A DNA stretch of 64,000 nucleotides, taken from assembly GCA_029531795.1 (NCBI GenBank), contig JAPEIS010000015.1, forward strand, positions 620,001 through 684,000. The letters are read 5' to 3'. Of the stretch, positions 56,300 through 64,000 are shown one piece after another; positions within the stretch are counted from its first letter, which is position 1, and each line of letters begins with the position of its first letter. Below the pieces are notes generated by a model. That model made no database searches. It saw only the letters and a program-made list of their open reading frames with translations, and was not told the origin of the DNA. Source of the DNA: Sclerotinia nivalis. Lineage: Eukaryota > Ascomycota > Leotiomycetes > Helotiales > Sclerotiniaceae. A program made the translations under genes and the position numbers.

Positions 56300-57944
56300 T
56301 GGATGGTGCTAGAGAAAATCTGAGGGTATTTGCTGCTCTGCAGCAGGGAATCATATGGCTATGCTGAGGGTAATATGGCGGAAAAGATCTTTGGCGGCAT
56401 GCAATTATTCGGCCGAAAAAGTGTTTTTATGCGTAGGCCTAACAAAAAAGAGATGCGATGTTCCTTAAGATGCTTTGAACCGCTTGGAAATTGGCACTTT
56501 AAAGTGAAGGGTGATACTAACACGTCTGTCAAATGCATCTGGTCAAACATTCGCAAATTCATCGCATCGATTTGTCTTTAAAAGACTACGACCATATACT
56601 CGTTTACGCATGTCTTTTGACTAAAATTGTTGAAGGCAAAGCTTGCTGCATAAAAGAAAACGTAAAAAATCCCTCAAAATGCTCTCAATTCCCATCAATG
56701 TGCGTTTAAAATGTCTCAGCCGTGATTCAGAAAATCAGTACTGATTTCTTATCCCCTCCATTCTTTACCACTCCCAAAACATCTAAACATCAAATGGAGA
56801 GATAGCAGTAGACAATGATAAATATCAATGATACCCTGCTTTTACTAAATTAGAAAAGATACTACTAGATTGCTGATCACGCATTCATTATAACTTGATG
56901 AAACTCTATTAGATGTCTTGAATCTCGTATAAGCCCTTGCAAGTTGTTATATTACAATCTGCGAAGTATCTACACATCTTAAGTTTCAACTTCAATCTCT
57001 AATTTTATCATTACTATTCCTAATATTACAAGACTCAACTATGTACCTACTATTCCTATACACTATCTAGAAGAATAATTACTTTCTGTATTACTATAAT
57101 CGAGAATAGTCTTCCAATCTTTTGGACTGATCTTATCATAGAAGCTTCTAGTCTTACGATTCTCGATAAGATTTCTTTATTCCTCTACAATTCCTTGAGG
57201 AATATACAATCTGTCTGTTATAGTGTCCGGAAAAAAGGCTCTCAAAGTGTCAATGCTTATTTCATTATATCAGTTTTCATTTTCACAATGGTATTTTTTG
57301 TTTTCTATGGTATATTCGAATTAGATACTTCTTACTTGTTTGTCATTTGCTACTATAATTACAAATTCTGTATTTTATTTTTGTGCAGTTGAAATTATAT
57401 TTTGTATGTTTCAATGAATAGATCTTCGATTTCAGACTATTCCAAATAACACTCATAGTCAACTTTGAGATATTTGACTTTTTAGTATTTAATAGTATAT
57501 CTGGTATAGATATATATATCAATCATCTACTCAACTTTGCCGAAGGGTAGAAATGATTGTGGAGTGCAACAGGCATAATTTTCATCTCACCTAATGCCTG
57601 GATTTCTTCCATTAATAACTTGATGATGTCTAGCGGATGTGTTAGCTATGCTCATGGGGACGCCAACACTCCCTTAAGGTTACTTAAAGCTCAACGAGAA
57701 CTCCCCGTTGACCCTGAATGGGACATCATTTGGGAACACTTTCCAAAATTAGATCTTGGATCTATGTCACTGAACTGGTCTAAATACAATGGTACCTTTG
57801 ATATTTCAGCACCAACTAATATACAATGAAGCCCGCTGCTTGTTCAGACTACCCCTCTTCTTTCTAATTAAACACTGTATGGAAAAGTTTACGATCTCCC
57901 ACTTTATTTGGCCTTTAGCAATCTTTTTTCAGTTTGTAATCTCG
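56300..57944. other. AT-rich region with unassigned frames
   Basis: The plus-strand frame 57557-57829 (90 codons) reads like coding sequence (DPEWDIIWEHFPKLDLGS) but I recognise no family and no extension. 56820-57540 is strongly AT-rich. Confidence 0.35.
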
Positions 57945-58718
57945 TCAGAACTTCTCAAAACCATCCTTGCATACCGAGCCTTGCATGAAAGCTTCTCTCC
58001 TCTCAATTATAGTCTCCGTCATTGGTAGATGCTTCTCCAAGTCCCTGATCCCTTTCATTTCCTTCATTAGGTCGTAATGTAACATGACTAAAAGCTCCAA
58101 ATGATATAGCGAGGGAGATTTCCGATCTTGACGAGCTAATAAAACGGTATCAAATATATCCTGCGTATTTCCAAGGCCCCAGTAAACTCTCTCAATATCT
58201 ATGTTGAGATTAAGGCCGTGGCCAGAATAGTTCTCCCACGGATTGAAGTCCAGCTGCGGTGATGATGCTAAAATCTCCTCATCTCTCCAATTGTTTTCAC
58301 CATTCCTTAGTTTTGATTCGGATGGACAGACTAGCAAAGGTAGGCCGATCATCCTTGTGATGCCGGTTGGCTCTAGTTAACAAATTGGGTGGTTCAAAGC
58401 AATTTCTCCCTCAATGAACTTGTCGCGATCAAGGAAATTCTGTTCGCCCAGGCAGCAAACCTTTGCGGCCAAAGTACTCATAGGGTGCTCAATGCCAAAT
58501 CGGTCATTCGGGACTCCAAGCAAGACCGGATCCAACTCAATCTCCTTGAATTTAGATTTTGTGAACTCGTACTCCGTGTCTTTCTCCCAACCACCTGCAT
58601 ACGCAAACAAATCGTCGATAGCCAAACCGACATCGTTCATATCGATATCTAAGTAATAGTTCTCGTCAACCGTCAAAACTTGAATGCGAAGATCTGAAGA
58701 ACAATGCCGCACTTGCAT
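57945..58718 (-). pseudogene. Decayed MYND-family relative (copy D)
   Basis: One minus-strand frame broken by a TAA at 58377-58379. Before the stop it reads MNDVGLAIDDLFAYAG (compare CDFRILIDFLYNYEG in the intact gene), FGIEHPMSTLAAKVCCLGEQNF and NHPIC-stop. After it come LEPTGITRMIGLPLL (compare MEPTDVSKQMGIPLI in copy A), NLNIDIERVYWGLG and DTVLLARQDRKSPSLYHLEL. There is no frameshift and no MYND finger, and a single nonsense mutation splits it. It is opposite in orientation to its relatives. Confidence 0.7.
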
Positions 58719-59017
58719 TGCATCTAATCACTGATGTCAAAGGATTGCATTTTAATATGGGCGGGCTAGGAAACAATTGGCATAAGGTCCTTGGTTCTGT
58801 GCTAGTTATTCGACAAGATAAGAAGCCGTTGACACCACACCACGTAGAAGCTTCGGTCATGTTTTGCGAATCCAAAGCTTCTGTCATGGCCGATGACGAC
58901 AATCCAAACCATGCTCTTCTCAACTTCATTTTGGAATACGACGAACAGAAACAGGATGAAGCACGCTTAGAAATTGAGGCGGAGTCTGGCTGGAAGGAGA
59001 AATTGACACTCACTTGA
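58685..59017 (+). pseudogene. MYND-family C-terminal fragment (copy E)
   Basis: Plus-strand frame starting about CEDLKNNAALALHLITDVKG and containing the family motif NNWHKVLGSVLVIRQDKKPLTPHHVEASVMFCES, then an acidic Glu/Asp/Gln tail to a stop at 59017. There is no N-terminal half or finger, and it lies head-to-head with copy D with overlapping 5' ends. It is a truncated duplicate. Confidence 0.65.
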
Positions 59018-61259
59018 GCGGTTTAAGGAATACAAAATTGAGGGTGGTGATACATCTTGGGTCGATGGGATTTCGCCATGCGATATTTAGGGTGTGACGT
59101 CTCGAAGGAATTTAAGCGCCGTGAATGCATGAATATTGTGTCCTGAGAATAAATCTAGTTGTGGAATCACAGATGTATCAGGCATTAGTCTATTCGATCG
59201 TCGGAGATCATCAGAAGGCTCTGCCCTATTTGAAGGCATACCTAGCAAACATCCATACCTAGTTTTTTCAGAATCGATCTACTGAACCTGCATTCTTGTT
59301 TTGCAAGAAGAAACAACACATCATAGCCACTGCGCAATGCAATTCCAAAATCTCCATGAGATCTTGTAGATCAAATCGACTCACAGGTTTTGACCATCGT
59401 CGCTCCTTGCAACAATTACATACCTCCGTGGACTCCGAGTAAAATATTGGTAGATCGCCCAATCAAGACCGGTAAGAATTTAGCGCCCGACGCGTTTTTT
59501 ATTGGCTGCCATTTTCACTGAGAACATAAAACCATTTCACCTCTTTCTTCCTCGACATCAAATTTTGTTTTTCGAATATGTTATGTGCGCCAGGAAGATG
59601 TGACCCTGATTCAGCACCAGCCAGCCTGCATGCAATGCGCTTCAATTTAGACCTAATTACCCTGAGCACATGCTTTTCCGATACCACCAGCTCCTTGTTG
59701 GATATCCGTAAAGCTTCATGCTAAGATAAGGAAAGTTCTTCGTGTGTTCGACTGATTGTTCTTATAGGTAGTCCATAGATGGATAATCATCTTGCATGAA
59801 CGAGCCTTTTAGAGCCCAAGCCTCAAAATCAAAACACGTTGCGATAGGTAGGATTAGATATCTACCTCGACGGATATCCAACCGGTCACCCCTGGTCTAA
59901 ATCCTAGAAGCTGGATTCCAGTATCGTGGGTTTGCCACTACATGCAGTCATAGTGTGCTTGATAAACAGATAAGAATGGGATAGATGCGTTGGGGGGTTG
60001 CTTACAGACCTTGGACGACCACACCGATCGTTAATGCTTATCTTCCGAGTCCGAGGAACTCAACCGTCGGGGCCGTTTCTATCCAGACCATGGTCGATAG
60101 ACGTAAAATAAACACCACGGTGTATCAAATCCTGCAGTGTTCGGACACGAATTGATAATCTCGATATTGCAGCTTGGATTATCTCATTCATACTCATGGT
60201 ATGGCATCCAAAGCTTTTCTCGAATCCCTCCAATAAAGGTTATTGGAAATGCCGCCTCTAGATTTGATTGCTAATTAAATACTACTCTGACAGTCCACGT
60301 TGAAAAAATGTGTCCCCACAGGGTATTTTTCGGCCAACAAAGCATCAATCATTAACAGTCCTGTGCCTCCCAAAGGTCTGTAATCAAGAGTATGAGTGGC
60401 TTGCAAGATACAATCAGGTGAGGCCGTTCATATTTCCTTTACTCGTTCGGTGCAATTCTCATTAACCTTGACCTTGAATATGGGCTTCTACCAACAGTTG
60501 TTTTATGCAGGCACATACGCTTCTCGTCAAGCCTAAGATGGACCATCCCGTCTATTACTGGTCGTCGTGAGAAATACAAGCATTTCAGCCCCGTTATCGC
60601 TAAGTCTATCAAAAGTGGGATTCACAAGGATTCCAACAATGTCATTTTCAGTGGCGGAAAATGCTCCAGCTGCTATCATTTCTCATCAACTTTATATGGT
60701 GGAGTTGATTGGATGCTGTCTATTAAGTTCTTACACCGGGGCTTTTACTCTACGCCTAGATATTCCAATTATGGAAGGTTGGGCCTAAACCACAGTGGCG
60801 GGAATCGTGCGAAGGATTTTGTTTAACGCACGGCCGGGCTTACCTGACAAGCTCCATCAAGCTTTGCGGCTTGCATCTTTCAAGAAAGTGAAGCTTTGCT
60901 TGTCCAGATTGAATGCGGGGCCCTAGCTTATCGGAATTCCCATAAAAGGCAGGTGAATATGTAACTATCATATCACCGACTTCTAGCTTCCTTCAAAGAC
61001 GGTATAACTGAATTTCAAGGGTTGTGTGTTCCACTATACGAGGTCCCTGGAGAAGTCTAACGAGTCGCGAGTCGTTGTACCACATTCGGCTTGCTCCACA
61101 ATGGCACACTTCATTTCTTATCTGTTTACAAGATAGATTTACAACATCCGAGGTAGTTCCCCGGAGAATAGTACGGAAACAATTTCTACATAAGTCGCTG
61201 GTCCGCCGTTCTCTCTTCTCTTCAGCCCTTTTGATCTGCTGCGAGCACTAGCTTTCAAT
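59018..61259. other. Gene-poor region before the OPT transporter
   Basis: About 2.2 kb with no supported gene. Plus-strand frames at 60567-60788 and a neighbouring phase (GGVDWMLSIKFLHRGFYST) resemble protein, but no family or splice model emerged. The last 200 bp should contain the transporter promoter. Confidence 0.4.
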
Positions 61260-63921
61260 ATGGACTCGCCACGAGAGACCGACGTTGTTTACGAGGAGAA
61301 GACACATGAAGCATCAGCCATTAACAAGGCTTCCGAATCCCTCGACTCCAACGATGTGCAAAATGACAAGTTTGGAAAAGCGCCTTACGAAAGCGAGATT
61401 TTCTCTCATTCGGATGAAGAAGGACGTGGGGGGATGGTGAATGCTCTTGAGACTGCGGAAGATATTGTTACTGCAGTCATTAATGTCGAAGATGATCCTA
61501 CTTTGAACCCTTGGACGTTTCGCATGTTTTTCATTGGTTTGTGCAGCCCTTAGCATTTTATTATATTTATGCTAATGAGTCTTCAGGTATGGGTTTATCG
61601 GCTTTCGGAGCTGTACTCCAAGAAATTTTCTACTTCAAGCCTCAAGTCATTTATGTATCAGTCAGTAAGTTCATGATATCCACTCCAGTACTTTTTTTGT
61701 GCATATGTCTAATACTTTTTAGTGTTCTTAACTGTTATCGCATATGCCATTGGAGCATTCATGGCTTTTGCCATTCCAAGATGGGGTGCAGTCGGTCGAT
61801 TCCTTAATCCTGGTCCATTCAATCAAAAGGAACATGCTGCTGCTGTCATAATGGCATCCGCCGCTGCAGTTTCGGCTCTATCAACAGAAGCACTAGCAGC
61901 ACAAAAGCTTTGGTACGGAGGGTACCCCAGTCAAGCTGCTGGTGTATTCTTGACTTTAGCCTCACAATTGATTGGATATGGCATTGCAGGTATGATGAGA
62001 AGTAGTCTTCTGTGGCCTACGAAGATGCTTTACCCAGCAAATCTTCCTGTTACCACTGTTTTGGAAACTTTACATAAGGAGAAGGCAACCAATAAAAAGA
62101 GAATGAAGGTTTTTTGGGTCATTTTCTTCGCTCTATTGGTTTGGGAATTGCTTCCTGAGGTATGAATATCCCGTCAATTATTTGAGCTTTTTCAAAGCAT
62201 TTCTGACACTATGCAGTACATCTTTCCACTTCTTATTGGTGTTTCAATCTTCTGTCTTGCAGACCAACACAACCTTGTCTTTACTAATCTTTTCGGAGGT
62301 GCAAACGGAAACGAGGGTGTGGGATTCCTGTCCCTTTCCTTCGACTGGAATTATGTCGCTAGCTTTGGATCTCCCCTATGGCTGCCACTTCAAACCCTGG
62401 TAAACAGCTTCATCGGTACTCTCGGCTGCATTGTTCTCTTCATGGCCGCGTACTACGGTAACATTTGGAGAGCACAAGATTTCCCATTCCTGTCTCAAGA
62501 ATTGTTCAATGGTGATTCTAACTCCACATTCTATGACACCTTCAATGAGACAACAATCCTCAATGACGATTTCACCGTGAATGAGGAGGCCCTTGAAGCT
62601 GGAGGTATTCCTTACATGGCTTCCACCTATATTGTCTACCTCATCACATCCAACATGGGGTTTACTGCTAATTTCGTCCACATGTTCCTATGGAATTACG
62701 ATGACATAAAAACTGGATGGGCTTGGGCCAACAAAGCTACGCTCAAGAAGATGTTGACTCCATCTCATTATAAATTCTGGAAAGGCAATAGTGGCACACG
62801 TACCGAAGAAGAAAAGCAAGCTTTGAGAAACGACCCCAGCATTGATCCACATTACAAAGTTATGTTGGATTACGATGAAGTCCCCGATCTGTGGTACTTC
62901 TTAGCATTCTTGGCAAGCTTCATCACTTCAATGGTTTGTCTTTATGCTATGAAGTCAACTCTTCCATGGTGGGGTTTGATTGTGGCTATGTTTTTCTTGG
63001 TGCTTTTCATGTTGTTCTTCGGTGCTCAGTATGCCATTACTGGTTTCCAATTCAATATTGAACCTATTGCTCAAACCCTTGCTGGATATTTATTCCCTGG
63101 AGCTCCTCTTGGTAAGCTACATGTTTGAATATTTTATCACACTGCTAATAATCAAACTAGCAAATATGTATTTCACAACCTTCACCTATAATGCTCTTCA
63201 ACAAGGACAATATCTTCTCCGAGACTTGAAACTTGCTCAACAAAACAAACTTTCTCCAAAAGTCACATATACAACCCAGATCATCGGGTGTGTCTTTGGT
63301 GCTTGTCTCAATTATGTTATGATGATCACGTAAGTCCCCTCTTTTCATCCCTGATCCTTTTACACGCTAACAAATTTTAGCATCGTCAAGAATCAAACCC
63401 CAAACCTTCTCACCATTGAAGGAACACCCATTTGGTCAGGAGCTAATGTTCAGTCCTTCAACTCCCTTGCAATTGCCTGGTCTATTGCTCCAAAGATGTT
63501 CTCTATCGGTGCCCGCTACCAATGGGTAACCATCGCATATCTCCTCGGATTCCTCGTCCCCGTGCCTTTCTGGATCATGGCCCGGTATTTCCCTCATCAA
63601 CGTATCTGGTCTTACCTCAACCTCTCGATTATCCTTTGGTATTTCGGATATCTTTGCGTTGGTATCAATGCTAGTGTCTTCATGTACTACTACATCGGAG
63701 CATTCGGCCAATTCTACCTCCGAAAATGGAGACCAAAATTTTTCGTCAAGTGGAATTACTTGGTCTCCGCCGGACTTGACGGTGGAACTCAAGTCATGGT
63801 ATTCCTACTTACTTTCGCTGTTGCAGGAGGAAGTGGAGTTAGTAGACCATTTCCGGCTTGGGCGGGAAATCCTGCAAGCGGTAATGTGGACAAATGTATG
63901 TATAATGAGGCTAATGCATAA
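61260..63921 (+). CDS. Oligopeptide transporter (OPT family)
   Basis: Six exons: 61260-61536, 61587-61664, 61723-62159, 62217-63111, 63161-63329 and 63381-63921, giving 798 residues with all phases matching. Proton-coupled uptake of small peptides (or glutathione-like substrates) across the plasma membrane. Diagnostic OPT sequence: NPWTFRMFFIGMGLSAFGAVLQEI, YFKPQVIYVS, RFLNPGPFNQKEHAAAVIMASAA (the NPG motif), GYPSQAAGVFLTLASQLIGYGIAG, then NIEPIAQTLAGYLFPGAPLANMYF and a terminal helix block ending NVDKCMYNEANA. More than ten hydrophobic segments, with an acidic cytosolic N-terminus of about 80 residues. Intron ends: CTTCAG, TTTTTAG, ATGCAG, AACTAG and TTTTAG. No disruption seen. Confidence 0.95.
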
Positions 63922-64000
63922 TCATGTGGTTTGACTTGGGCGGGCAAAAAAAAGGGAAATGATGGTTTGGATGAAATGAAATGAAGGTCCGGTATTTAGG
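63922..64000. other. 3' flank of the OPT gene
   Basis: Only 79 bases to the window end, including an A-rich run (aaaaaaaaggg). No feature seen. Confidence 0.5.

Noticed and set aside
57557..57829. 90-codon frame near the MYND relatives
   Set aside because: Does not align with the MYND family and lacks any recognisable domain.
60000..60240. Minus-strand stretch reading LSIRVRTLQDLIHRGVYF, which recalls an aminoacyl-tRNA synthetase C-terminus
   Set aside because: Short, unsupported by neighbouring frames, and no catalytic motifs nearby.
60567..60850. Plus-strand frames resembling protein (GGVDWMLSIKFLHRGFY)
   Set aside because: No family, no consistent splice model, and overlapping phases all look partly plausible.
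1..64000. CRISPR array, rRNA or tRNA genes
   Set aside because: No regular direct-repeat array with spacers, no conserved rRNA stretch, and no cloverleaf with internal A/B boxes was recognised by eye; a dedicated tRNA scan would settle the last point.

Overview
The window looks like nuclear DNA of a filamentous ascomycete. Genes carry short (about 50-60 bp) GT..AG introns with CTNAY-type branch points. The family content (MRN subunit NBS1, GPI-anchor subunit GPI2, PBDC1, BTB and MYND proteins, an OPT transporter) is fungal. Both retroelements are decayed almost entirely by C-to-T/G-to-A transitions, the signature of repeat-induced point mutation (RIP). Moderate AT content and protein style suggest a leotiomycete, plausibly Sclerotiniaceae (Botrytis/Sclerotinia relatives). 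That placement is inference, not proven here.

Layout. 0.4-24 kb is mostly ordinary genic DNA: a Ser-rich acidic coiled-coil protein (-), a membrane-anchored cytochrome b5-like protein (+), a six-exon NBS1 (-), a decayed P-loop GTPase (-), a large Ser/Thr-rich protein (-), PBDC1 (+), two tandem BTB paralogues (-), a three-copy minisatellite, and a FAD monooxygenase fused to an acetoacetate-decarboxylase-like domain (-). 25.06-30.70 kb is a complete but dead Ty3/Gypsy LTR element on the minus strand, with 213-bp LTRs and a 5-bp target duplication. 31-40 kb is gene-poor: a glycine-zipper gene broken by one TGA, a small type I membrane protein (-), a MITE-like inverted-repeat element and palindromes. 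40.18-45.58 kb is a LINE (Tad1/I-like) on the plus strand with two full-length frames interrupted only by stop codons. 46.3-48.7 kb holds GPI2 (+) and a possible tiny secreted peptide (-). 50-59 kb holds one intact MYND-finger gene surrounded by three or four decayed relatives. 61.3-63.9 kb holds an intact six-exon oligopeptide transporter (+).

How they fit together. The core genes serve unrelated housekeeping roles (double-strand-break repair, GPI anchoring, heme binding, peptide uptake) and form no operon-like unit. The accessory part is shaped by duplication, transposition and RIP-like decay. The most interesting items are the monooxygenase-decarboxylase fusion, the MYND family graveyard, the single-stop glycine-zipper gene and the quantitatively clean RIP record in the LTR pair. 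I found no CRISPR array, rRNA or convincing tRNA. All splice models were made by eye from frame and splice-signal agreement.
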